Shown piece after piece: positions 1 through 6,787 of a DNA stretch of 52,652 nucleotides. A program made the position numbers and the translations under genes. Under the pieces are notes generated by a model. It saw nothing but the letters and a program-made list of their open reading frames with translations, searched no databases and was not told the DNA's origin. The DNA is from Lysobacterales bacterium (GTDB lineage Bacteria; Pseudomonadota; Gammaproteobacteria; Xanthomonadales; Marinicellaceae): contig JALSHI010000061.1 of assembly GCA_026982315.1 (NCBI GenBank), forward strand, positions 83,018 through 135,669, read 5' to 3'. Position 1 is the first letter of the stretch, and each line of letters opens with the position of its first letter.

Positions 1-762
1 ATGCGAGTCATCGCAACAGGTTGCTCTCTGGGTGAAAGCCGGAACGGGACTTTCACCCAGAACACAATCACTGCGCCGGGTGACTGCGCCATTGAATTAC
101 CACCGGACTGGCCGCTGGAACTGGCCGCAGCGGTGGGAACCGCCGGTTTTACCGCCGCTTACGCCTTGCTCAAAATGCAACAGGCTGACCAAAAACCGGA
201 AGATGGCCCAATTCTGGTGACAGGCGCCAGTGGCGGGGTCGGTAGTCATGCCTTGTTGTTCCTCCGCCAGAAAGGCTTTGAGATTGTCGCCTTGAGCCGC
301 AAAAACCACTGCCATTCCTGGCTACGTTCCTTGGGCGCGGCTCACACACTCTCTGCCTTGCCTGACATGCCACTGGCGGCGGAAAACCCGCTGCTGCCAC
401 CCCAGTGGGCCGGCGTTATCGACACACTCGGTGGGCAAACCTTGTCCTATGCCTTGGCCAGCACCCAATCCCAGGGCAATGTGGTCTGCGTTGGTCTGGC
501 CCAAGGCGCACACTTTAGCACCACAGTTTACCCCTTTATTCTCCGCGGCATCAATTTACTGGGGCTCACCGCTAGTCATGCCCCGTCTCGCTGGCGCCAG
601 CGCATTTGGTCGTTCGTTTTTTCACATATCACACCGGCAAACTACCCCATCCCCTATCAAATTCTCCTCCTGAGCGAAGCGCTGAATGCCGCTAAAAAAC
701 TCATCTCAGGTGACAATTTTGGTCGACTTGTGCTGAATTTGGGCACATCATCACAGCTTTAA
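1..762 (+). CDS. AcuI/YhdH-type zinc-free medium-chain reductase, N-terminally cut by window edge
   Basis: This is the C-terminal part (253 residues) of an NADPH-dependent medium-chain dehydrogenase/reductase of the YhdH/AcuI type. Characterised members reduce acryloyl-CoA or quinone-like acceptors in the cytoplasm. The GTAGFTAA segment near residue 46 and the nucleotide-binding GASGGVG loop near residue 75 are both visible, and the C-terminal cofactor-domain order fits the family. Family members are about 325-330 residues, so roughly 75 are missing upstream. The ATG at base 1 is probably an internal methionine, not the true start. No zinc-site cysteines are seen. Family assignment is firm. 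The substrate (acryloyl-CoA or a generic quinone) is inferred only from the family. Confidence 0.8.
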   Translation: MRVIATGCSLGESRNGTFTQNTITAPGDCAIELPPDWPLELAAAVGTAGFTAAYALLKMQQADQKPEDGPILVTGASGGVGSHALLFLRQKGFEIVALSRKNHCHSWLRSLGAAHTLSALPDMPLAAENPLLPPQWAGVIDTLGGQTLSYALASTQSQGNVVCVGLAQGAHFSTTVYPFILRGINLLGLTASHAPSRWRQRIWSFVFSHITPANYPIPYQILLLSEALNAAKKLISGDNFGRLVLNLGTSSQL

Positions 763-792
763 GGGCGAATAGAAAAAAAACCAGCGCTTTTT

Positions 793-821
793 TTGAACTC
801 CCTTGGACGCTGCATTAAGAT
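793..821 (+). promoter_or_regulatory. Candidate sigma70 promoter of pilH
   Basis: TTGAAC and TAAGAT are separated by exactly 17 bases, ending 33 bases before the pilH start codon. Each hexamer matches 4 of 6 consensus positions. The element lies between the stop of the upstream reductase and the pilH ribosome binding site, so pilH can be transcribed alone. Confidence 0.4.
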
Positions 822-854
822 ATACGGGATGTTCACTCTCTGGAAGATGATGAC

Positions 855-1220
855 ATGGCACGAATTTTAATTGTTGATGACTCTCCCTCTCAGCTTTATG
901 GCATGCAAAAAGTCATTGAAAAAATGGGGCATGAAGTCCTGACCGCCAGCAATGGCGAAGAAGGCGTGCAAATGGCCAAGGAGCAACTGCCCGACCTGAT
1001 TCTGATGGATGTGGTCATGCCCGAGTTAAATGGCTATCAGGCCACGCGCAAAATCAGCAAAGATGAGCGCACCAGCCATATTCCTGTCATTATGGTGACC
1101 ACCAAAGGGCTGCTTACAGACAAGGTCTGGGGGATGCGCCAGGGCGCCAAGGAATATTTGGTCAAGCCGGTGGCGGACAAGGACCTGATTAACGCCGTCA
1201 ATGAAAATCTCGCCAGTTAA
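855..1220 (+). CDS. pilH: Twitching motility response regulator PilH
   Basis: A 121-residue stand-alone CheY-like receiver domain with no output domain. Acidic pocket residues D8 and D9, phosphoacceptor D52 (in LMDVVMPE), T82/T83 and K104 (in KPV) are all in place. The wording around them (VDDSPSQ, MVTTKG, DKVWGMRQGAKEYLVKPV) follows PilH of the Pil-Chp chemosensory system, which tunes type IV pilus extension and retraction. A GGAAG ribosome binding site precedes the ATG. Unusually, it stands alone: pilG, pilI, pilJ and chpA are not adjacent. It is followed by a strong terminator shared with orn. A generic CheY-like protein is the alternative, but the PilH match is good. Confidence 0.85.
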   Translation: MARILIVDDSPSQLYGMQKVIEKMGHEVLTASNGEEGVQMAKEQLPDLILMDVVMPELNGYQATRKISKDERTSHIPVIMVTTKGLLTDKVWGMRQGAKEYLVKPVADKDLINAVNENLAS

Positions 1221-1238
1221 TTTATCCGCCATAGCCAA

Positions 1239-1270
1239 CAAAAAAACCGGAGTCTAACTCCGGTTTTTTT
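1239..1270. terminator. Bidirectional rho-independent terminator between pilH and orn
   Basis: Perfect stem CCGGAG/CTCCGG (1247-1252 with 1258-1263) around the loop TCTAA, flanked by an A-run on the left and a T-run on the right. It can therefore end transcripts from both sides: pilH on the plus strand and orn on the minus strand. Confidence 0.9.
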
Positions 1271-1304
1271 GATTCCGCCGCATCGAGAATAATTACGCTG
1301 GCGC

Positions 1305-1862
1305 TTATTTCATTCCGCCCAGCTCACCCATAAACCGGCGATAGTGTTTAAGCTCATCAATGGATTCGCGGATATCATCCAAAGCCCGATGTGATGATTT
1401 TTTTTCCAGCCCCTGAAGCACATCCGGTTGCCAGCGCATGGCCAGCTCCTTGAGCGTGCTGACATCAATGTGGCGGTAATGAAAGTAGTTTTCCAGCTCT
1501 GGCATCCAGCGAGCCAGAAAGCGGCGGTCCTGACAGACGGTATTCCCGCACATGGGAGAACAATGAATGGGGATATGTTCCTGCAAAAAATCCAGTGTCA
1601 TTTGCTCGGCTTCACGGCAGGAAATGTCCGACTCCAGCACGCGATCCCACAACCCGGATTGCTTGTGATGCGTCCGGTTCCAGTCATCCATACTTTCCAG
1701 CACAGAAGCTTTTTGCGCGATAGCGAGATTGGGGCCTTCGGCCACCAGATTCAGATCTTTATCAGTAATGATGGTGGCAATCTCAATAATTTTGTCTTTT
1801 TTGGGGTCCAGCCCGGTCATTTCCAGATCTATCCAGACCAAATGGCTACGGTTTTGACGCAA
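1305..1862 (-). CDS. orn: Oligoribonuclease
   Basis: DEDDh 3'-5' exoribonuclease that degrades 2-5 nt RNAs and pGpG at the end of RNA and cyclic-di-GMP turnover. The first exonuclease motif (WIDLEMTG), the central [12 protein letters not shown] block with [13 protein letters not shown], and the terminal [10 protein letters not shown] motif are all present. The reading frame opens at a TTG at 1892, but a second TTG at 1862 follows GAGGA by 7 bases and gives 185 residues, close to the usual 180. I chose 1862. No ATG exists before the catalytic motif. The gene is divergent from rsgA, a common gammaproteobacterial arrangement, and ends at the shared terminator with pilH. Confidence 0.93.
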   Translation of the reverse strand: MRQNRSHLVWIDLEMTGLDPKKDKIIEIATIITDKDLNLVAEGPNLAIAQKASVLESMDDWNRTHHKQSGLWDRVLESDISCREAEQMTLDFLQEHIPIHCSPMCGNTVCQDRRFLARWMPELENYFHYRHIDVSTLKELAMRWQPDVLQGLEKKSSHRALDDIRESIDELKHYRRFMGELGGMK

Positions 1863-1962
1863 AACGGTGTCCTCGGCAAGAGTAATTTGCAACGCTTTAT
1901 TGTATCATTGATACCCTTATCACCGGAGCGCATACCGGCTATGTCATTAACGAACCGCGTTC

Positions 1963-2871
1963 ATGCCTAAAACAGCAACCATCATGACACCATCACCTTA
2001 CCGGGTGATGTCCACCCACAAAAAAGACGCCCATATTATTGACCTGAACAGCAATCAAACGCTCACCGCTCACTTGAGGCGAAGCACCCGCCCGGTTTGT
2101 GGCGATTATGTGGAGCTTGATCAGTTTCAGAACAACAGCACCCGAATTGCCAGGATACTGCCACGGAAAAACCACTTTGCCCGGGCGGACCGCAACGGTG
2201 AGCCACAAATCATTGCTGCCAATATTGACTGCAATATTATTGTGGTGGCAGTACAACCCGAACCCACCCGGGACTTGATTAACCGCTATCTGGTCGCCAG
2301 CCATCATTGTGGAATCACCCCCCTGCTGGTATTCAACAAAACCGACCTGGACCCGGATTTTTTTTCCCGAACACAGGCAAAATATCAGAAACTGGGCTAC
2401 CGCACCTTTGCACTTTCAGCCAAACAACCGGAAACAGTTCAGCCCCTCCTGGATACGCTGCATGATAAGACCAGCATTTTTGTGGGCCAATCCGGTGTGG
2501 GAAAATCCTCATTAAGCCGGATTATTCTGCAGGACGACACACTGAAAACCGGGGCCTTATCCCAAAAAACCGGCAAAGGCGCGCATGTCACATCCGTAAC
2601 ACGCCTTTACCGCTTGCCTGAAAGCAACGGCTTTCTCATTGATTCTCCGGGTGTTTGGGAGTACGGTTTATGGCGCATGAGCGCACAGGAAATTGCCGCA
2701 GGCTTTATCGATTTTCATCCCTTTCTGGGTCAATGCAAATTTAATGACTGCAGTCATCTGCATGAACCGGATTGCGCCATTCGAACAGCCGTCAAAACGG
2801 GGCTGATTGAACCGGATCGCTATCAATCCTACACACGCATAGTGGAGTCAATGAAACACCATGAGCGCTGA
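1963..2871 (+). CDS. rsgA: Ribosome small subunit-dependent GTPase RsgA
   Basis: A 302-residue circularly permuted GTPase that assists late 30S subunit maturation. The motifs come in the permuted order: G4 NKTD (125-128), then G1 GQSGVGKS (175-182), then G3 DSPG (227-230). The C-terminal zinc-binding set is C258, C263, H265 and C271. The N-terminal region is a short OB-fold, and the protein lacks the longer N-terminal extension of E. coli RsgA. The last 11 bases overlap the start of the NUDIX gene, so the two are probably translationally coupled. It diverges from orn. Confidence 0.95.
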   Translation: MPKTATIMTPSPYRVMSTHKKDAHIIDLNSNQTLTAHLRRSTRPVCGDYVELDQFQNNSTRIARILPRKNHFARADRNGEPQIIAANIDCNIIVVAVQPEPTRDLINRYLVASHHCGITPLLVFNKTDLDPDFFSRTQAKYQKLGYRTFALSAKQPETVQPLLDTLHDKTSIFVGQSGVGKSSLSRIILQDDTLKTGALSQKTGKGAHVTSVTRLYRLPESNGFLIDSPGVWEYGLWRMSAQEIAAGFIDFHPFLGQCKFNDCSHLHEPDCAIRTAVKTGLIEPDRYQSYTRIVESMKHHER

Positions 2872-3430
2872 TAACCTGCCAATCAAATTTTGCACCCAAT
2901 GCGGCCACAGTGTGGAATATCGCGTTCCAGAAGGAGACGACAAATTGCGCGCGGTGTGCCCTGCATGCGGTTTTATTCATTACCAAAACCCAAAAATTAT
3001 CAACGCTTGCATTGTGGAGTGCAACCGCCGGATTTTGCTGGGAAAACGCAGTATTGCGCCGCGCAAAGGCTACTGGGGAATTCCTGCCGGGTTCATGGAG
3101 CTGGGAGAAACCTGCCGGGAAGGCGCTTTGCGTGAATGCCGGGAAGAGCTTTGTGCCAGCGTAGGGCACATTGAGTTATTCGGCATTTACAACGTCGTTC
3201 CCCGGAATCAGGTTCACGTAATCTTTCGCGGGCAATTATTGGATGAGCACTATCAGGCCGGCCATGAAACAGTCGAGGCCCGCTTGTTTCGTGAAAACGA
3301 AATTCCCTGGGAAAAAATCGCTTTCCCTGTGGTCACCCAGGCACTGCAACGCTATTTCCAAGAACGCGCCTTTGGACAGTTCAGCATTCAAGAAGAGAAT
3401 GTGCTGGAAGACTTTGAGGAGTGTGAATAA
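2861..3430 (+). CDS. NUDIX hydrolase with N-terminal zinc ribbon
   Basis: A 189-residue pyrophosphohydrolase of the zinc-ribbon NUDIX type. Two CxxC pairs (C11/C14 and C33/C36) form the ribbon. The Nudix box runs from G77 through E83 to R91-E92 and E95-E96, which are the metal-binding glutamates. One consensus position differs: the glycine expected just before the last hydrophobic residue is C98. Family members hydrolyse NADH, ADP-ribose or FAD-like dinucleotides, but the substrate cannot be set here. The gene overlaps rsgA by 11 bases and is followed by the tRNA-Asp terminator on the other strand. Confidence 0.88.
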   Translation: MSADNLPIKFCTQCGHSVEYRVPEGDDKLRAVCPACGFIHYQNPKIINACIVECNRRILLGKRSIAPRKGYWGIPAGFMELGETCREGALRECREELCASVGHIELFGIYNVVPRNQVHVIFRGQLLDEHYQAGHETVEARLFRENEIPWEKIAFPVVTQALQRYFQERAFGQFSIQEENVLEDFEECE

Positions 3431-3514
3431 ACCTCGTCAAAGATACACCGGCTTTTTCGCGACATCTACGAGTAGGACTCATCAAAAAGGTTATCAGCAG
3501 GCCGTTTATCGCGC

Positions 3515-3547
3515 ATAAAAAAGCCCTGTTACCATGCAACAGGGCTT
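3515..3547 (-). terminator. Rho-independent terminator of the tRNA-Val/tRNA-Asp transcript
   Basis: Perfect 10-bp stem AAGCCCTGTT/AACAGGGCTT (3521-3530 with 3538-3547), followed on the minus strand by six T. It begins 8 bases after the CCA end of tRNA-Asp. Confidence 0.9.
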
Positions 3548-3554
3548 AGAATAA

Positions 3555-3631
3555 TGGCGGAGCGGACGGGACTCGAACCCGCGACCCCCGGCGTGACAGG
3601 CCGGTATTCTAACCAACTGAACTACCGCTCC
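3555..3631 (-). tRNA. tRNA-Asp (anticodon GTC)
   Basis: A 77-nt cloverleaf on the minus strand: acceptor GGAGCGG/CCGCTCC, discriminator G and a genome-encoded CCA. The anticodon stem CCGGC/GCCGG holds the loop CTGTCAC, so the anticodon is GTC. The T arm contains GGTTCGA. It is the last gene of the tRNA-Val/tRNA-Asp unit. Confidence 0.97.
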
Positions 3632-3651
3632 AAAGTCTTAAACAATACCGC

Positions 3652-3718
3652 CCAAAGTAAAACCACGCTTTACCTTGGTGATATTTGTGCTGGCCACGGA
3701 TGGCCAGTCACAGTCATT
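3652..3718. repeat. tRNA-spacer two-hairpin repeat, copy 1
   Basis: About 67 bases, repeated at 3762-3827. Hairpin A pairs CCAAAGTAAA with TTTACCTTGG around a 7-base loop, with one mismatch. Hairpin B pairs CTGGCCA with TGGCCAG around CGGA, extended by TTGTG and CACAG. The same two hairpins recur in copy 2 with different paired bases, so the structure seems to be kept. Confidence 0.75.
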
Positions 3719-3741
3719 CCATGCAGCACAGGAAGTGCTGC

Positions 3742-3757
3742 CACGGCGATAGCCGTG
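3742..3757. other. Small perfect hairpin between the two repeat copies
   Basis: CACGGC/GCCGTG with loop GATA lies between the two copies of the spacer repeat. It adds to the dense secondary structure of the tRNA-Val to tRNA-Asp spacer. Confidence 0.6.
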
Positions 3758-3761
3758 CAAA

Positions 3762-3827
3762 CCAAAGGGAAACCACGTTTTCCTTTGTGATATCTGTGCT
3801 GGCCACAGATGGCCAGTCACAGTCATT
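3762..3827. repeat. tRNA-spacer two-hairpin repeat, copy 2
   Basis: Second copy of the 67-base unit, ending just before tRNA-Val. Hairpin A pairs CAAAGGGAAA with TTTTCCTTTG around CCACG. Hairpin B pairs CTGTG-CTGGCCA with TGGCCAG-T-CACAG around CAGA. Several differences from copy 1 fall in paired positions and are compensated on the other arm. Confidence 0.75.
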
Positions 3828-3830
3828 ATA

Positions 3831-3906
3831 TGGTGGGTGCTGAGGGGATCGAACCCCCGACCCTCGCCTTGTAAGGGCGATGCTCTCCCAGCTGAGCTAA
3901 GCACCC
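3831..3906 (-). tRNA. tRNA-Val (anticodon TAC)
   Basis: A 76-nt cloverleaf on the minus strand: acceptor GGGTGCT/AGCACCC, discriminator A and encoded CCA. The anticodon loop CTTACAA gives TAC. The D arm is GCTCAGCTGGGAGAGC and the T arm has GGTTCGATC. It is probably cotranscribed with tRNA-Asp, with about 200 bases of structured spacer between them. Confidence 0.97.
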
Positions 3907-3948
3907 AGTTAATGACAAACACTGGTCATCCTGGCCAGGTTTGATAAT

Positions 3949-4018
3949 GGTCATCCGGCACATGCCCGGGTGACCTCACGGAATTCTTCCGAATTCCGGC
4001 CAGCCATCCATGGCTGGC
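3949..4018. other. Hairpin-dense leader upstream of tRNA-Val
   Basis: Three consecutive inverted repeats. 3949-3975 pairs GGTCATCCGG with CCGGGTGACC (one G-T pair). 3979-3998 pairs CGGAATTC with GAATTCCG around TTCC. 3999-4017 pairs GCCAGCCAT with ATGGCTGGC with a 2-base centre. They lie between the predicted tRNA promoter and the mature 5' end, so they would be part of the precursor transcript. Confidence 0.65.
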
Positions 4019-4020
4019 GT

Positions 4021-4049
4021 ATTTTAAGGACTTTTTACCTCTTCCGCAA
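4021..4049 (-). promoter_or_regulatory. Promoter of tRNA-Val/tRNA-Asp
   Basis: On the minus strand, TTGCGG and TAAAAT are separated by 17 bases. The -10 matches 5 of 6 consensus positions. Transcription would start about 110 bases before tRNA-Val and pass through the hairpin leader. Confidence 0.6.
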
Positions 4050-4084
4050 CAAGTGAGAATTCACTTATCCATTTTAATATAAGC

Positions 4085-4160
4085 AAGGGTGGGATGAGCT
4101 CGCCTCCTGCCCTCGGGCCTTTGGCCCGCGTTTACGCACGCTGCGTTTCAATCCCGGCGA
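4085..4160 (+). repeat. Dispersed tRNA-upstream repeat, copy 1
   Basis: Starts with AAGGGTG, then GATGAGCTCG, TCCTGCCCTCGGGCCT, a GGCC-GCG segment and CTGCGT. It contains the hairpin CGGGCC-TTT-GGCCCG (4114-4128). A diverged copy lies at 44967-45048 in the same orientation, and both sit a few tens of bases upstream of a minus-strand tRNA promoter. A 68-codon open frame across this copy is not credible as a gene. Confidence 0.65.
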
Positions 4161-4259
4161 AACAATCGAATTCAAACGAGGGTTCCCACCCTCCTCTGAA
4201 AATAATTCGACTATCTCATCACCTACCAACCAGTGATACCACAACAATCCCTGTTAATA

Positions 4260-4350
4260 TGGCGGTGAGGGAGGGATTCGAACCCTCGATACGCTATTAA
4301 CGTATACACACTTTCCAGGCGTGCTCCTTCAACCGCTCGGACACCTCACC
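4260..4350 (-). tRNA. tRNA-Ser (anticodon GGA)
   Basis: A 91-nt class II tRNA on the minus strand with a long variable arm. Acceptor GGTGAGG/CCTCACC, discriminator G, encoded CCA. The anticodon loop CTGGAAA gives GGA. It has its own promoter at 4402-4430. Confidence 0.97.
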
Positions 4351-4401
4351 GGAGTTTGGTTGCTGTTTGTTGTCGGCCTCGATGACCTCAACAGGATGCG
4401 C

Positions 4402-4430
4402 ATGATACTGGAAAACAATTAAAAGCTCAA
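4402..4430 (-). promoter_or_regulatory. Promoter of tRNA-Ser
   Basis: On the minus strand, TTGAGC, a 17-base spacer and TATCAT, followed by the GC-rich discriminator GCGCATCC typical of stringently controlled stable-RNA promoters. The -35 overlaps the last codons of the phosphatase gene upstream. Confidence 0.75.
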
Positions 4431-4900
4431 GGCCGTTTTTGTTCTAATTGAGAAATCAATCCCTCGCAGGCATCTTCCAACAAATCCAGCACCCGATCAA
4501 AGCCGTGCTCGCCTCCATAATACGGGTCTGGCACCTCATCAAAGAGTTTGTTACGGGCAAAATTCATCATGCGCTCAACCTTGTCCACCATGGATTCATC
4601 ACACATGCCCAGCAGATGATGATAATTGTCATTATCCATGGCCACCAGCATGTCGAAAATCTCAAAATCCGCCAGACTGACTTGTCTGGCCCGATAATGC
4701 GATAAATCAATCCCCCTGCGAGCCGCTGCCTCAACCGCTCGTGGATCCGGGGCGCTACCCACATGGTAACTGTGGGTTCCGGCAGAATCCGCCAGGTATT
4801 TCCCCACCAAGCCCTTTTCAGCCAGTTTTTTTTCAAATACGCCCTGGGCCGTCGGCGAGCGGCAAATGTTGCCCATGCAGACAAACAGAATTCTTTTCAT
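4427..4900 (-). CDS. Low molecular weight protein-tyrosine phosphatase
   Basis: A 157-residue cytoplasmic phosphatase. The active-site loop C8-MGNIC-R14-S15 gives the CX5R signature, and the general acid D125 lies in DPYYGG. These enzymes often reverse tyrosine phosphorylation by envelope polysaccharide kinases, but no partner kinase is visible in the window. The ATG overlaps the kdsB stop by 4 bases (ATGA), making it the last gene of the exbB-to-phosphatase operon. Pseudomonads carry a phosphatase in the same position after kdsB. Its stop lies inside the tRNA-Ser promoter. Confidence 0.92.
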   Translation of the reverse strand: MKRILFVCMGNICRSPTAQGVFEKKLAEKGLVGKYLADSAGTHSYHVGSAPDPRAVEAAARRGIDLSHYRARQVSLADFEIFDMLVAMDNDNYHHLLGMCDESMVDKVERMMNFARNKLFDEVPDPYYGGEHGFDRVLDLLEDACEGLISQLEQKRP

Positions 4901-5682
4901 CGGTTCTCCCTGTGTTCTTTAAGATAGTTCTCAAATTTCTTGATATCTTCGGGGGTATCTATGCCATGTGGCATGGGTTCTGGCGCCGAAACCGCAATAA
5001 TGGTTTCTCCCATTTGTAATGCACGTAGTTGTTCCAGCGATTCTGTCTGCTCCAGTGAACCCGGTGACGTCCGGGAAAATCGCTTGAGAAAACCCACCCG
5101 ATAGGCATATAGGCCTATGTGGTGTTTATATTGCCTATTTGCAATACTCACCACCTGTTTTTTTTCCATTTGTTGCCACAAATTCCTGTCCCATGGAATC
5201 GGAGCGCGACTGAAATACAAGGCGCGGTGACTATCATCCACCACCACTTTAACCGTGTTGGGGTCAAACACCAATGCAGGATCTTCAATATACTGGAACA
5301 ACGTCGCCATGCTCGCCCCGGGATGACTACGCAAAGCCTCAATCACCGCTTGCAGATTGGCCAACGGCGCCAATGGCTCATCCCCTTGATAATTGAGAAC
5401 AATGGTGTCATCCTCCCAGCCACATAGCGCGGCGGCTTCAGCCAGGCGATCAGTGCCTGTTACATGCCCGGCATCAGTTAGAACCGCCCGGTAACCAGCA
5501 GCCTCAACGTAATCCTGTATGCGGCGGTCGTCAGTGGCCACCACACATTCACGCGCGGGCAAGCGCGAAGCCGACGCCAGCGCCCAGGCAATCAGAGGCT
5601 TTCCGGCGATGTCCATGAGTGGTTTGCCCGGCAACCGGGTGGATTCATACCGGGCTGGAATACACACCACAAAGTCTGTCAT
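4897..5682 (-). CDS. kdsB: 3-deoxy-manno-octulosonate cytidylyltransferase
   Basis: Transfers CMP from CTP to Kdo, activating it for attachment to lipid A in the cytoplasm. The N-terminal motif IPARYESTRLPGKPL and the central DEPL and VKVV segments are diagnostic. An upstream in-frame ATG at 5697 overlaps lpxK by 8 bases. The ATG at 5682 follows GAGGA at a good distance and gives the family start (MTDFVV) and about 261 residues, so I chose it. It sits after lpxK and before the phosphatase, overlapping the latter by ATGA. The small trm112/ycaR gene often found between lpxK and kdsB is absent. Confidence 0.95.
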   Translation of the reverse strand: MTDFVVCIPARYESTRLPGKPLMDIAGKPLIAWALASASRLPARECVVATDDRRIQDYVEAAGYRAVLTDAGHVTGTDRLAEAAALCGWEDDTIVLNYQGDEPLAPLANLQAVIEALRSHPGASMATLFQYIEDPALVFDPNTVKVVVDDSHRALYFSRAPIPWDRNLWQQMEKKQVVSIANRQYKHHIGLYAYRVGFLKRFSRTSPGSLEQTESLEQLRALQMGETIIAVSAPEPMPHGIDTPEDIKKFENYLKEHRENR

Positions 5683-5689
5683 TTTTTCC

Positions 5690-6787
5690 TCAGTCATGGC
5701 GATTATTGCCTGTACAGGTGGCTGGCAACGGTTTTAGCCGGTGTTTAAAAGCCGCTTTCAGGCAAGCGCTAATAGTCTCCTGAATTTGCTCGGGCACTAA
5801 CAAGGTCATGGGCACCACCCACACCCGTTTTTTCCACTTTCCTTCCATGTCACGACACTTCACGGCGTCTTTTTCAGTAATCAGGATGGGATAATCATTG
5901 TCTATTGCAAAATCTTGCGGGCGAAAGAGATGATGATCCGGCAGTGGCCGTTTATAGGCCGCCACTCCTGCTTCAGCCAGTAAGCGAAAAAAATGCTCTG
6001 GCTGCGCGATGCCAGCCATGGCATTGACTGGCTGGCCAATAAAGCTTGCAAGCGGTCGGGTTTGGGCCGGATGCGCCAAATTCCATGCGTCCATCAACGC
6101 CGCCTGAAAGCAACGGCCTGATGGATGTTCACCTTTATAAACCACCAAATCCACCTCATCCAAACGTGCTTTCGGTTCCCGCAATGGTCCCAACGGCAAT
6201 AAATGGCCATTACCCAATTGCAAGCGACTATCCAGCAAGGCGATTTCCACATCCCGCCGCAATGCGTAATGCTGCAGGCCATCATCTGAAACAATTACAT
6301 TCACCGGGTGATTGGCCACCAGTCTGGCCGCCGCCTGGGCACGCTTTTTGCCCACCATCACGGGTACTTCTGTGCGCCTGGCTATCAGCAAAGCCTCATC
6401 TCCACTGGCATTGGGATTGGTATTTGGCGTAACCAGCATGGGCTCAACAGTTCGCTTGCCGCCATAGCCCCGGGACACCACACCCGGACGAAATCCCAGT
6501 TGTTTGAGATATTCCACAAGCCAAATCACAAAAGGCGTTTTCCCGGTGCCACCAGCTGTGATATTGCCCACCACAATCACCGGCACCGGCGCGGTATAAG
6601 CCCGGAGCCATCCCATGCGATACAGACGCCGCCGCCACCGGCTGATGGTGGCAAATATTTTTTCGGCCGCATACATCCAGACTGCCGGTGGCTCACCCTC
6701 GTACCAAATGGATTTGTAGTACTGATGGCGCCGATCAGACGATTGTTTTCCTTGATGCTCACCCTGCCTAGAAGATGAAGCATTCAT
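5690..6787 (-). CDS. lpxK: Tetraacyldisaccharide 4'-kinase
   Basis: Phosphorylates the 4' position of the lipid A disaccharide at the inner membrane. The P-loop GNITAGGTGKTP is at residues 74-85. The VSRGYG block, the SDDGLQHY motif and a late ITEKDAVKC segment are all seen. At 365 residues it is longer than the usual 330 because of a hydrophilic N-terminal stretch of about 22 residues, so the start could lie further in. The chosen ATG overlaps the msbA stop (ATGA), which supports it. Part of the LPS operon. Confidence 0.93.
   Translation of the reverse strand: MNASSSRQGEHQGKQSSDRRHQYYKSIWYEGEPPAVWMYAAEKIFATISRWRRRLYRMGWLRAYTAPVPVIVVGNITAGGTGKTPFVIWLVEYLKQLGFRPGVVSRGYGGKRTVEPMLVTPNTNPNASGDEALLIARRTEVPVMVGKKRAQAAARLVANHPVNVIVSDDGLQHYALRRDVEIALLDSRLQLGNGHLLPLGPLREPKARLDEVDLVVYKGEHPSGRCFQAALMDAWNLAHPAQTRPLASFIGQPVNAMAGIAQPEHFFRLLAEAGVAAYKRPLPDHHLFRPQDFAIDNDYPILITEKDAVKCRDMEGKWKKRVWVVPMTLLVPEQIQETISACLKAAFKHRLKPLPATCTGNNRHD

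Noticed and set aside
3652-3827. Two-copy repeat considered as a CRISPR array
   Set aside because: Only two copies, of imperfect identity, with internal hairpins and no spacer regularity or cas genes.
4094-4300. 68-codon frame running through a repeat into tRNA-Ser
   Set aside because: Overlaps a tRNA and a dispersed repeat; typical false gene call at tRNA loci.
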